From Antedon mediterranea (lineage: Eukaryota > Echinodermata > Crinoidea > Comatulida > Antedonidae), in the NCBI RefSeq assembly GCF_964355755.1, contig NC_092671.1:22711070-22775069 (forward strand): 64,000 bases of DNA. The letters are read 5' to 3'. The position numbers and the translations under genes are program-made. Shown piece after piece: positions 55,701 through 63,180 of the stretch. The notes beneath the pieces were generated by a model that saw only the letters and a program-made list of their open reading frames with translations, was not told where the DNA came from and did not search any database. Positions within the stretch are counted from its first letter, which is position 1. Each line of letters opens with the position of its first letter.

Positions 55701-58700
55701 CAGGTCCGTGTACATCGATACGGATGGAAAAACAGTGAGAAGAAATCGTGCAATGACACGGAAGCTCACTAACAAGGATGTGATGATGCAAGAACAACCA
55801 AAGGAGAGAGATGGTGAGGTGAAGGAAAACCAAACTCCAACCAATCACGATCACTCCAGCGATGCGGGAACGCCAACTGAAGCGGACATCCACAACAACC
55901 CGAAGCCACCGGAAGCATCAACACCATCGAATACCAGACCACAACGGAACCGGCGAAGACCACGTTATTTGGATGAATATGTAACATCCTAATTTCATAT
56001 AATGAACACTGATCTATAATCACTCACCAAAAATAAAAACACTGAACACTGATTTGATAATGAACAATATCGGACCTTTATTGAAACACAGATGGAAATT
56101 CAATGATTGACATGATCTTACTCTAAATGTTAATTTGTGTTTAAAGTTAAAGTTTAGTTGCTGCGCGACTTAAAATTATAAAGCTGATTAATCAATCTCT
56201 AAAAAAAAAAGGGAGATGTGGTAGTATGCAATATTGATCTAGCGCCACCTAGCGGGGATCGAGGGAGGGTTTAACATGGACGCGAGTCACGACAGTTGAT
56301 ATGTTGAATAAATGTTATTTGGATTGTGTTTAACGGTAGTCCTATGTACGTCTGTTTAAGTACAGTGTAGCGACAACAAACAAAGCATAATACTTGGTGA
56401 CACATGAAATTAAGACTAATGGTGAAATGCCTATAAGGCATAGGGCATATAGAACGCCCCAAGCATTAAAGGGTAAATTGAAAGAGGAATTAGATAGTAT
56501 GTTGGCTATGGGTATAATAGAACCTACAGTTAGTGCCTATGCTGCACCTATTATTGCCCTGAAGAAAGGCCAGAATCAAATTAGAATGGTGACAGATTTT
56601 AGATCACTAAATAAGACTACACAATTTGACCCTTATGTTATGCCTCGCATAGACGAAATGTTGGATGAGGTATCATCCGCAATATACATAACTACGTTAG
56701 ATCTAACTAAAGGATTTTACCAGGTGCCTCTGGATCCTAAGACCAAAGACAAATCAGCATTTGTTACACAATTTGGACAGTATTGTTACAATGTACTTCC
56801 ATTTGGTATGCAAAATAGCTCTAGTACTTTCCAAAGATTAATGGATAAGGTATTACAAGGTACTGAGGGATATGCTAAGGCATATATAGATGACATATGT
56901 ATTTATAGTCAAACTTGGAAAGATCATATTTTTCATTTGAATGATGTATTAGAAAGATTAAGTAGTGCTGGATTGACAGCAAAGCCTTTGAAATGTAAAA
57001 TTGCCTATGCACAGGTAGAATTTCTGGGGCATAAGATTGGTAATGTAGAAATTAGACCCATGATTGATAAGGTTGAGGCTGTGGAAAAGTTCCCCAGACC
57101 TTTTGTCTAAAAAACAAGTCCGATCATTTCTCGGATTAACTGGCTATTACAGAAAATTTGTACAGAACTATGCCGATATTGCTAAGCCATTGATTGATTT
57201 AACTTTAAAGAGTAAAAGTAATACCGTTAAGTGGAATGAACAATGTGAAAATGCCTTTGTAACTTTAAAGAAACGACTTACTGATGATAATGTATTAAAA
57301 GCCCCAAATTTTGATAAGATGTTTTTATTGCAAACCGATGCCTCAAATTATGGCATAGGTGCAGTGCTGAGCCAAATAGATGGTGAGGGTAATGATTATC
57401 CCATTGTGTACTTAAGTAGAAAGTTATCTGTACATGAGCAGAGATATTCTGTGCCAGAAAAAGAGTGCCTCTCTATTGTTTGGGCTATCAATAAACTTAA
57501 GTATTATCTGTATGGTTGTGAATTTCAAGTTCATACTGACCACCAGGCATTGAGATGGATGGACTCAATGAAGGGTGCCAATGTTAGACTTATGAGATGG
57601 GCTCTGTTTTTACAAGAATATAAATTTAAAGTTATTTACAAGAAAGGATCATTAAATGGAAATGCAGATGGATTAAGCCGTGCATAATAATATTATAGAG
57701 GTGTTATTTGTAGATAGTTTATACTAAAATGGTTTTAAATGTTAAATTTTTGGAAAGATTGACACAATCTTTTTCCCAAAAAGGGGAATGTCATATTATT
57801 TATGTTCTGATTCCCTGTGTTTAGATAAGGATGCTTTAGACCAGGTCCGCCTAATATTATTAGCCAATCAAAATCGTATAATTTTTGGAGGGAAAATGTT
57901 ATCCTCCTCTAAAGCCTAAAATGTGCATGTCCAGTATAAAAGTGGAATTTAATAGATATTAAAATAAGGAGAGGAGAGAATAGATGTACGGAAAGATGAT
58001 AAAGAAATTAAGGCTTGACTGGTAGTGGTAGAAAGATGTATTAATCGAGTTACAAGGAATAAAAGTTCTAGTTGAGTTAAATATACTTTTTGTATGAGTT
58101 ATCATTCAGTGACAGCTGTGTACGTCGCGTGGAGTTATATACGCCTGAGAAAGCTCGGAACCAACTAAAATAATCACTACACTTGATATTTAATGCAACC
58201 AAACAATTTGTTGTAGAAAGGTGTTTGAGTCTATTATATGATATAGTAATTGAATAAAATATAATTTAATGCAATGTATTCATCCACAGCAACAGAAAAT
58301 GAAACAGTTATTGCTGATGGTAAGTTAAACATCATTTACTTGATATTTAATGCAACCAAACAATTTGTTGTAGAAAGGTGTTTGAGTCTATTATATGATA
58401 TAGTAATTGAATAAAATATAATTTATTGCAATTTATTCATCCACAGCAACAGAAAATGAAACAGTTCAAATTGCTGATGGTAAGTTAAACATCATTTACT
58501 TGATATTTAATGCAACCAAACAATTTGTTGTAGAAAGGTGTTCGAGTCTAATATATGATATAGTCATTGAATAAAATATAATTTATTGCAATTTATTCAT
58601 CCACAGCAACAGAAAATGAAACAGTTATTGCTGATGGTAAGTTAAACATCATTTACTTGATATTTAATGCAACCAAACAATTTGTTGTAGAAAGGTGTTT

Positions 58701-60520
58701 GAGTCTATTATATGATATAGTCATTGAATAAAATATAATTTATTGCAATTTATTCATCCACAGCAACAGAAAATGAAACAGTTATTGCTGATGGTAAGTT
58801 AAACATCATTTACTTGATATTTAATGCAACCAAACAATTTGTTGTAGAAAGGTGTTTGAGTCTATTATATGATATAGTACTGTAATTGAATAAAATATAA
58901 TTTATTGCAATTTATTCATCCACAGCAACAGAAAATGAAACAGTTATTGCTGATGGTAAGTTAAACATCATTTACTTGATATTTAATGCAACCAAACAAT
59001 TTGTTGTAGAAAGGTGTTCGAGTCTATTATATGATATAGTCATTGAATAAAATATTATTTATTGCAATTTATTCATCCACAGCAACAGAAAATGAAACAG
59101 TTATTGCTGATGGTAAGTTAAACATCATTTACTTGATATTTGATGTTATATTTGTTGATATATTAAAAATGTGTATTTAGTGTGAATCAAAATGTTTATA
59201 CAGTATTTACTTTTCTTTGTGATATTCTTCACAATGAACATAATTCTTCCACAGCTGAAATTGAAGGTACCATTAGGCCTCACGAAGTGTTAATTGATTT
59301 TGGTGGGTAACACATTTAGCAAACCTACTTAAATTTAAAACAGCAACACATACAATGAATACAATTGTGTTAAAGGCCAGGTGCGGGCAAAAAAATTCTA
59401 TTGATCATACATTCCAATAATTATTGATCTATAGTTTCCCCTATGTTTCATAATTTTTGGGATTTTATTTGTGTTACACGAGCTTGTTGAAAATAAGCAC
59501 TTTCTTATCAGTGGGGGGATAGTTCAAATTACACAGTAAAATCTCTATTCTTTTGTACACACATTTTGTAAATAGAGGGGCATTTTAAAAAGCTACGAAA
59601 AGTAAACAATGTGGTAAAAAATGTTATCAGATGAATAAGTATAGGTAATATAACTTAAATATTACATTTCTGGAATTTTTATTCAACTTCAAATTTTTAT
59701 TTTCATGCTATAGCAAAAATTATCCACCGTATATCCACCATCTTTTTTCACCTTCTAGGGAGTCACAAGACATGTTATTACATTAGGTTAACTACCTAAC
59801 TACTGAAAAAAGGTCTTCCTGGTTTTTATGGAAGAATTTTGCAAAATTTTGTATTTGGCCATATTAAGGGAAATTCATGTTTTTTCGTGTTGATTTCTGT
59901 TACAAATATTTGATTTATGTACAATTAACCAAATATTATATTTAAAATTCATGCCTGTACCTGAGCTTTAAAGACTTGACAGAATATGGAATGACCTATG
60001 AGCAATACAGTGTTATAGTTCTTTAAAAAAAATAAAATTAAAAAAATTATTTGACAGTTAATTGACCTTAACACAACAGTATACACTAGACTAAGTTTTT
60101 ACTCAATAAAGTGTCCTTGTGCATAATTAAATTCAAAGAAATTTTTTAAATAGCAATAGCACATACATTCAAATTAGAGAGTAGGGAACCTCAAGAAAAT
60201 GTTTTAACAATTAATGCTTAACTGTTTTTTTTCCCAGAAAAAAATACAGATTTAGCAAACATTTGTTCGGAGATTGGGCATACCAGTAAGAAAACTGAGT
60301 TGAAAGAAGGTAATCAAATATTGTTTTGGAAACACAGTTTGTTTAACTTATTTTCATGCTTGTAAAAATTGCTTTTTTTTTTTCAGGATTTTATGCATTT
60401 GAAAAAATATTAAAAAAGAAAAAGAAGAAAGGACAATTTATGTACCAAGTAAAGTGGGTTGGCTTCAAAAAACCTACCTGGGAGCCAGAAGCAAATGTTC
60501 CAGAACATTTGAGGATTTAA
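43668..60520 (+). CDS. Chromodomain protein with tandem microexon array (host gene, spliced)
   Basis: Predicted spliced gene of about 17 exons and ~410 codons. Exons: 43668-43745, 44194-44311, 44461-44613, 45219-45366, 45544-45618, 45972-46132, eight microexons (46653-59112), 59255-59302, 60238-60310 and 60387-60520. Splice sites are GT-AG except one GC donor at 46133. Most boundaries after exon 2 are phase 1. The N-terminal ~250 residues are a basic, globular-looking region I cannot assign. The middle is an acidic repeat and the C-terminus a chromodomain, so a histone-methyl-lysine or chromatin-binding role is inferred. Exons 3, 6 and 60238-60310 each need a one-base correction to keep frame. 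Either the assembly has run-length errors or the gene is decaying. Neighbour structure suggests a native gene rather than a transposon. Confidence 0.65.
44194..44311 (+). CDS. Chromodomain gene exon 2
   Basis: TTCTTATAG acceptor, 118 nt, phase 0 to 1, donor GGTGAAT. Lys-rich peptide (KKKLSGKKRPCKEKLRIRK), probably nucleic-acid binding or nuclear-targeting. Confidence 0.6.
44461..44613 (+). CDS. Chromodomain gene exon 3, one-base disruption
   Basis: TTTCATTAG acceptor, phase 1. Reads ELDKGRTYTDCRVSGLKKWQ ... YEERARLALPLLTK. One extra A in the five-A run at ~44590 causes a stop. Without it the exon would end in phase 0 at AAG|GTTAGT, which fits the phase-0 start of the next exon. Confidence 0.6.
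45219..45366 (+). CDS. Chromodomain gene exon 4
   Basis: ACATAG acceptor, phase 0, 148 nt, donor GGTAAGT, phase 1. Peptide IPEIVNLGCQCIAVILHPNN ... FSFGSEEGNYFIEQ looks like a compact beta/alpha domain that I cannot name. Confidence 0.65.
45544..45618 (+). CDS. Chromodomain gene exon 5
   Basis: ATACAG acceptor, 75 nt, phase 1 to 1, donor GTAAGT. Basic helix-like peptide NKKKKLRREVQELLNNKF. Confidence 0.65.
45972..46132 (+). CDS. Chromodomain gene exon 6, GC donor, one-base disruption
   Basis: TTTTTTCAG acceptor, 161 nt. Frame 1 gives KQVSGKDRVPNT. The rest (NGKWRVCGLDPIGFKPIGRY, then TYQELESIIEKSNHLKFE) is one base out of frame after ~46008. Length 161 is one short of a phase-1 symmetric exon. 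The donor is GCAAGT, the standard non-canonical GC-AG type. Confidence 0.55.
46653..46836 (+). repeat. Microexons 1-2 of the tandem array (46653-46682, 46807-46836)
   Basis: Each 30-nt exon is preceded by TTCATCCACAG and followed by GTAAGTTAAAC. With the preceding phase-1 base each encodes ATENETVIAD. Start-to-start distance is 154 bp. Confidence 0.85.
46861..47083 (+). repeat. Gmr1-like 5' LTR (internally deleted)
   Basis: 223 bp against 393 bp for the 3' LTR. The two align at both ends but this one lacks ~170 bp after GGAGAGGAGAGAATA. Unlike the 3' LTR it keeps an AATAAA at ~46937. Confidence 0.85.
47553..48868 (+). CDS. Gmr1-like Gag and start of protease
   Basis: Start ATG at 47553. Residues ~70-110 are a charged coiled-coil-like region. 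Residues ~120-280 are a capsid with a SCAN-like part (RFKFRNSNRVKDMSIREWL, then IIMEQALDKMPEDLRLYL). SCAN domains of vertebrate zinc-finger proteins are thought to derive from Gmr1-like capsids. A glycine/arginine-rich stretch precedes a CCHC knuckle, CFNCKEKGHKIGDC (residues ~355-368). The protease begins with the catalytic DSG at ~48841 and is interrupted by the MITE at 48869. Encodes particle formation and RNA packaging. Confidence 0.85.
48869..49463. mobile_element. TTAA-flanked MITE, copy 1 (in Gmr1 protease)
   Basis: 595 bp with ends AGGCCAGGTGCGGGC and (inverse) AGCTCAGGTACAGGC, flanked by TTAA at 48865-48868 and 49464-49467. The pol frame resumes after the second TTAA. TTAA target sites are typical of piggyBac and Kolobok superfamilies; no transposase, so not resolved. 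Confidence 0.85.
49464..51474 (+). CDS. Gmr1-like protease remainder, integrase and RT leader
   Basis: Protease end (LLGHDLD at ~49645), a charged linker, then integrase. The zinc-binding HHCC motif is HLGHNVPFAGH ... CKVCKEC (~50185-50320). Catalytic residues: D in AIDIVGPL (~50400), D in VHDQGTNF (~50575), E in NGLVERFHG (~50690). A C-terminal GPF module, KWQGPFTV, is at ~51100. A one-base insertion in the ATTTA run near 50362 shifts frame between the zinc and catalytic parts. The frame runs on into the RT leader (FSDVPGRTHL) and is cut at 51474 by the nested element. Confidence 0.85.
51500..51513 (-). promoter_or_regulatory. CTCF-like core motif in nested 5' LTR
   Basis: The minus strand reads CCGCTAGGTGGCGC, matching the core of the bilaterian CTCF consensus (CCRSYAGRKGGCR type). 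Found by eye; binding is inference. Confidence 0.4.
51910..54096 (+). CDS. Nested Gypsy Gag-protease-RT, ending at a premature TAG
   Basis: ATG at 51910 is the likely start; the frame is open from before 51871. The capsid (to residue ~210) has NPQLMLRQQFWHHLQREPGQ. Two zinc knuckles follow: CGYCGKSHPYGKQNC and CNACGKTGHYKVVC at about 52620-52735. The protease has WCIDTGAQVSVMP (~52895) and LLLGVPAIRNLGL. RT motifs: PTVVVPKQNGDVRICVDLTK, FSKLDANSGFHQV, and catalytic CHMDDILITG at ~53760. A TAG at 54094-54096 separates RT from RNase H in the same frame. With near-identical LTRs this is probably a recent nonsense change. Confidence 0.92.
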   Translation: MATFIKPPETLIVDGGNPSHAWNKWKRKFEIYLKATGNSKKETEIKVGLLLNCIGDNSIDIYTNFKFKPAMQNPENEEEIPAEDPNDYTVIMNKFDEHFSRRNPQLMLRQQFWHHLQREPGQSFDSWVTTVKERAAECKFPKEFQEEAVRDKLTFSCTNDSYKLKLYDEGAKLSLTKTIRILALKEASSQELQKSKTATIDQVRPKPKPRPATQGQTKKQYSHNKAARPQTNEGKCQKCGYCGKSHPYGKQNCPAKSATCNACGKTGHYKVVCRSTASRSSRVNQVDDEHPFLISGVSVQQVNRSQLKDAHKQPGWHIKLRAADQELSWCIDTGAQVSVMPNIVYKNRFGEMFPTDKTLVGTGDTPLKTRGFVDMKLKQQHGNNSEIEERVYIVENATTLLLGVPAIRNLGLIHEIPGTYSVKAVDVNSPITKEKIKEEYPGLFRSLGKLDGEYTIKLKEDTKPFCLTTPRRIALPLLEKTKAELERMVQLEVIEPIDEPTHWCAPTVVVPKQNGDVRICVDLTKLNQSVRRELYHMPKVEETLGKVANGTVFSKLDANSGFHQVKLSLESTKLTTFITPFGRYVFKRLPYGISSAPEYFQKQMDRELRGLEGVVCHMDDILITGSNQTEHDNRLNAVLKRLDKSGLTLNSAKCKFSQTKLDYLGQIIDGEGLRKDPKKIEAIMKMQPPTNVTELRQFLGMVNQQMKFVPNLAETTKPLRDLMKKENE
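54097..55992 (+). CDS. Nested Gypsy RNase H and integrase
   Basis: Same frame as the upstream Gag-RT part, directly after its TAG. RNase H motifs: SADASSFGLGAVL, EKEALATTW, QTDHKPLVPL and the final NALSR at ~54545. Integrase: zinc motif HDSHQ ... CEMCARYR (~54895-55010); catalytic D in VGTDFFHYKG, D in FSDNGPQYSS, E in NGEAERAVQT (to ~55360). The C-terminal tail is polar, ending at TAA 55992. All catalytic residues are present, so apart from the TAG the element looks intact. Confidence 0.92.
   Translation, partial: VWDQAQQETFVKIQNELSSDRVLKLYSTTKETVISADASSFGLGAVLLQKQENGELRPVAYASRSMTATERRYAQIEKEALATTWSLEHWADLLVGLKFRVQTDHKPLVPLFSTKNIDELPIRVQRFRMRLMRFNFDINHVPGKLLYTANALSRSPRHKERRANEEIDREEKLRNEVECFVNSVMVTLPASDKRLEEIRSELRKDDTLKMVTYHVQEGWNEKSEASGYLHSYWKERGSLSVHEGLLLKSKRLVIPPKLRTDILRCLHDSHQGITKMRANAMSSVWWPGISRDIEKVVRNCEMCARYRRSQAEPMRGTEFPNRPWSRVGTDFFHYKGRNYLLAVDYYSRDIEVCIVTKNVFTKKTVAKLKKIFSRQGIPDVLFSDNGPQYSSDEFKAFAQSWRFEHVTSSPHFPQSNGEAERAVQTIKSFMNKCDDEYLAMLQYRNTPLQNGYSPTQLNMSRRLKTRVPCHPEELRPKLPDQTDLRQKEERYRREMKRNFDNRHRAADAEQLSPGDKVYIPDLKRHGTITGYHKAPRSVYIDTDGKTVRRNRAMTRKLTNKDVMMQEQPKERDGEVKENQTPTNHDHSSDAGTPTEADIHNNPKPPEASTPSNTRPQRNRRRPRYLDEYVTS
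56242..56255 (-). promoter_or_regulatory. CTCF-like core motif in nested 3' LTR
   Basis: Identical to 51500-51513 and in the same orientation, 4.7 kb away. Confidence 0.4.
56393..57107 (+). CDS. Gmr1-like reverse transcriptase (resumes after nested element)
   Basis: Continues the frame broken at 51474. RT motifs: GIIEPTVSAYAAPIIALKKG, RMVTDFRSLNKTT, TLDLTKGFYQVPL, FGMQNSSSTFQRLM, and catalytic AYIDDICIY at ~56885. A one-base insertion in the T run at ~57103 shifts the frame just before the connection domain. Confidence 0.9.
57108..57687 (+). CDS. Gmr1-like RT connection and RNase H (pol C-terminus)
   Basis: Begins KKQVRSFLGLTGYYRKFVQN. RNase H residues: D in LQTDASNYGIGAVL, E in PEKECLSIVW, D in VHTDHQALRW, D in NADGLSRA. 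A stop (57685-57687) follows only ~100 bp before the 3' LTR. This shows RNase H is the last domain and the integrase does not follow it. Confidence 0.9.
57789..58181 (+). repeat. Gmr1-like 3' LTR (full length)
   Basis: 393 bp, starts TGTCATATTATTTATG and ends TAATCACTACA. Contains AATAAA at ~58060 within the 170 bp that the 5' LTR lacks. Confidence 0.88.
58290..59112 (+). repeat. Microexons 3-8 of the tandem array
   Basis: Exons at 58290-58319, 58447-58479, 58607-58636, 58764-58793, 58926-58955 and 59083-59112. Five are 30 nt (ATENETVIAD). The second is 33 nt with an inserted Gln (ATENETVQIAD). All have CCACAG acceptors and GTAAGT donors, and the ~127-bp introns are nearly identical. Unit length is 157-162 bp. 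Every exon is phase 1 on both sides, so any subset can be spliced without changing frame. Confidence 0.88.
59255..59302 (+). CDS. Chromodomain gene exon after the array
   Basis: TTCCACAG acceptor, 48 nt, phase 1 to 1 (AEIEGTIRPHEVLIDFG), donor GTGGGT. A shorter 12-nt version ending at GAAG|GTACCA is also possible. Confidence 0.5.
59374..59967. mobile_element. TTAA-flanked MITE, copy 2 (host intron)
   Basis: 594 bp, very similar to 48869-49463 in the same orientation, flanked by TTAA at 59370-59373 and 59968-59971. Confidence 0.85.
60238..60310 (+). CDS. Chromodomain gene penultimate exon
   Basis: TTTTCCCAG acceptor, 73 nt, donor GGTAATC. Peptide NTDLANICSEIGHTSKKTEL. The run of eight A at its start makes it one base too long for the phase-1 pattern; seven would fit. 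Phase-1 end joins the last exon. Confidence 0.55.
60387..60520 (+). CDS. Chromodomain, terminal exon
   Basis: TTTTTTTCAG acceptor, phase 1. Encodes a complete chromodomain core: FYAFEKILKKK, then YQVKWVGFKKPTWEPEANVP and a TAA at 60518. The usual methyl-lysine cage positions carry Tyr (FYAFEKI), Trp (VKW) and Phe (VGF). The protein ends a few residues after the C-terminal helix start (EHLRI), so the helix is short. Binding to methylated histone is the common role of this domain; here it is inferred. Confidence 0.85.
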
Positions 60521-60919
60521 ATTTACAAAATGCATTTATAAATGTACTTTTCCCTTTATGTTTTTTTTTCATCTATTTTAAGCTGCTTTTCATGTTAAAT
60601 TAAATACTATACTGGCCTATTACAATAATTTTCTTCCATCTTTAAGCAGTGAAGATCTGAAGCGTACGATGTTCGTATGTTACCGCTGTTTACCAACTAG
60701 GCCTATACAACTTTTTTAAAGTAATATACAGTATATGCATATTTTTTACAAAACGTCAACAATTGCAGGGAAAGTGTCTTTTATGTTTAACTTTACAACC
60801 AGTTACCAGTATTATACTAATGTTTATTTTACTATAATTTTAGCCTACAAATAACCTCAAAGCAAACATAGGCAAATATATGAAATATTATACACATTGT
60901 TACTATTTTTTGTAAACAA

Positions 60920-60925
60920 AATAAA
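60920..60925 (+). terminator. Candidate poly(A) signal of chromodomain gene
   Basis: AATAAA 400 bp after the stop codon, in an AT-rich 3' region without other genes. Confidence 0.45.
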
Positions 60926-63150
60926 ACACAAATATTGTTGTTGTGAAGTATCTTATAATATAATACTACATAATTGAATTGGAAGAACTTTAGGCTGGGC
61001 ACCCAGCACATATTACATCTCTGATTTTCTTACCCATACTATAATGCTCAGATCGCAAAAACTTTATACACAAAAAGCTTTTAAATCATAGAATGGATTT
61101 AAATTCTGTGTCACACAAAAAAGTATCAAAATATAAACCAATACTGAGTAATTATGACAATGATCTTCTGCGGTGAGACTATTTGCAGTTAACTGAACAC
61201 ACAAGTTCTCGACATTAGTTTGCATTTAGTAGTCAGGTTCTGGCACGTTGCCACCTGGATTTTTAGGCCAGGTAGCAATATTTTGGGTTGCTAAAGGCCA
61301 AGTGGCAAAATTCCAGGTGACAACAAGCCTAGACCCAATAGGTAATTATCAGGGGTGGTCGCAGGACTATTTTAAGAGGGTTGCCCAAGAGTCCAGGGCC
61401 ATAATAGAAACCAAGCATTTACGCCACAGGTTTGTAAATTACTACGGAATTTCGGCCTAATTTTACGGTCGTAGAGAAATGAAAAAAAAATCCACTGACC
61501 GTCGTTAAATTGTGCGCGGTTAATTTTACGCTGCAGTCAGTCGATTTACATATAGACTCTTCCAACAATGGACTTCTATAACAACGTTAATATGGTTAAT
61601 ATATGCCTATGATGAAGTGGGATCTAAATTTTAGTTTAGTGGCAGAAAAAAACATTTAGTATGAAATTAAGGGTGTTGCCCGGGCAACTGGGGCAACATC
61701 CCTGCGTCCGCCCTATGCATAAGTTATCTTTTTAAACTGGTACTGTACATTTATTTTTTTTAATGGCAACTTTAATGACTTACTTTTTATTTCTGCCATT
61801 TGAGTACATAAAATACAAGATGACAAGAAGAGCCAGTTTGGTATTTTCTTCTTTCTTTCTGTTTATTCCCTCAATTGTTACATGTAGTTTGGTACTACTA
61901 CTATCTACTATTTTAGCAACCAATAAGTTACCCACATGTGGGTGGAGGAGAAGCAAAGACCAAATAACAGCGTAATTAAGTGCCATGCTAAATATTATTT
62001 TATTGGAACATTTATAGAAAAGATAACGTTATGACGCACCATACATACTGTACATCTTGGTCTAATAAATAATCATGCAAGGTCTTCGATGCCATTCTAA
62101 AACATTTAAAAAACAATGTATGATGGTATGAGAATCAAGTGGCCTCAAACTGCAATAGGCATAGGGCCTATTCGGCACCGAAGAAATTGCATCCGCACCT
62201 AGGAAGTTGTTGCTTACGCGTCGTGGGTCTTTTGCAGGTATGTATGACTATTATGAAATGGAGTGGGTATGCTAGCTGGCCTAACATGCCTATACTATAG
62301 TACACCCCCCACTCACCCCCGCCCGGAAAATGGCAACAAAAGTACCCACCACTATGCCTACTGTAGGCCGGGTATGTCCAGAGGGACCTCCCCCTAGCTA
62401 GAGTATACTATTAGCCATGGCCTAGCCTACTATCCCCGGGCCCTACTCACTACTACTAGCCTAGATACTGTACTTCCAGGCCTAGGCGGCTTGTAGTTAG
62501 CGGGTGGGGGATAGCCTATGCTAGCCAAAGTAAGACCTAACATTTGGGTACGACGCCCGAATTCGCCGGGTTGGCAATGAAATGGGTAGTAGTTGGTTCG
62601 GGTACGAATTGACCAGCACCCTTCAAATTCAGGCCTAGTTGGGCCTAGAGAGTGTGTGACGCAGCAGGCTAAGCCCCCACCTGCCACGAACTATTTTACG
62701 TCACTTTTTTTACCTATAAAAATGTGATCCTTTACCAAAAAATATACTAGATATATAAGTTAAAAATGTAAGCGTGGAATTTTGAATTTGTTGTGTAAAT
62801 ATTTAAAAAAAAATTTAATATTACATAAACTCCGTACACAAAATCCGTCTGCTAACTGGTAGCTGTCTGACGTCAGCAGCGCTCTAAATGCGATTGTATT
62901 ATAACATGCAAGAGCAATATCATCATGCATGTACTTGTGACCAATGACAGACAGTATCCATGTACATGCTTGACAACTGCACAACGGTGAACCATATACA
63001 TGGTAACAGTTACAGAATCGGGTGAATTTATTCCCCTGTCTGATCGGATGATTCTTGCTGGTGCACAAATAACCATGGAATAACAAAGAATCTACGAAGA
63101 GCATTTATTAAACTTGAAGACGACATCGATTCTAATACTTCGATGTGTAC
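60926..63150. other. Intergenic with repeat scraps
   Basis: Contains a degraded repeat with TTGCCCGGGCAAC (61677-61690) and a GC-richer, CTAG/GGCCTA-rich patch at 62270-62700. Open frames here show no recognisable motif. Confidence 0.4.
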
Positions 63151-63156
63151 AGCCCT

Positions 63157-63180
63157 TATAATAATAATAATAATAATAAA
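63157..63180. repeat. TAA microsatellite
   Basis: About eight TAA units followed by AATATATTTATACAGGAT. A similar ATT tail ends the LINE at 38459, so this may mark another minus-strand LINE 3' end. Confidence 0.6.

Larger units (their letters stand above)
51475..56392 (+). mobile_element. Young nested Gypsy-type LTR retrotransposon (4.9 kb)
   Basis: Two 176-bp LTRs (51475-51650, 56217-56392) differ at one position (C/T at the ATCGAT site). CTTGG flanks both sides (51470-51474, 56393-56397). A TGGTGTCAGAAGTG primer-binding-like site starts at 51651 and a purine tract AAAAAAAAAAGGGAGA ends at 56216. Internal order is gag-PR-RT-RH-IN in one long frame, with a single stop. LTRs carry AATAAA and a CTCF-like core. 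Confidence 0.93.
46861..58181 (+). mobile_element. Gmr1-like LTR retrotransposon (11.3 kb with nested insertions)
   Basis: TG...CA LTRs at 46861-47083 and 57789-58181, flanked by CTTGA at 46856-46860 and 58182-58186. Primer-binding-like TGGTGGCAGCGGTGAAA follows the 5' LTR and a purine tract (AAAAAGGGGAA) precedes the 3' LTR. Domain order is gag, protease, integrase, RT, RNase H. The integrase comes before RT, unlike ordinary Gypsy, as in the Gmr1 group known from deuterostomes. Nested inside are a MITE (48869-49463) and a second LTR element (51475-56392). In sense orientation within a host intron. Confidence 0.9.

Noticed and set aside
61763-61975. Hydrophobic 70-codon plus-strand frame
   Set aside because: Starts in an A/T run, has no splice context or known motif, and an equally long frame lies on the other strand.
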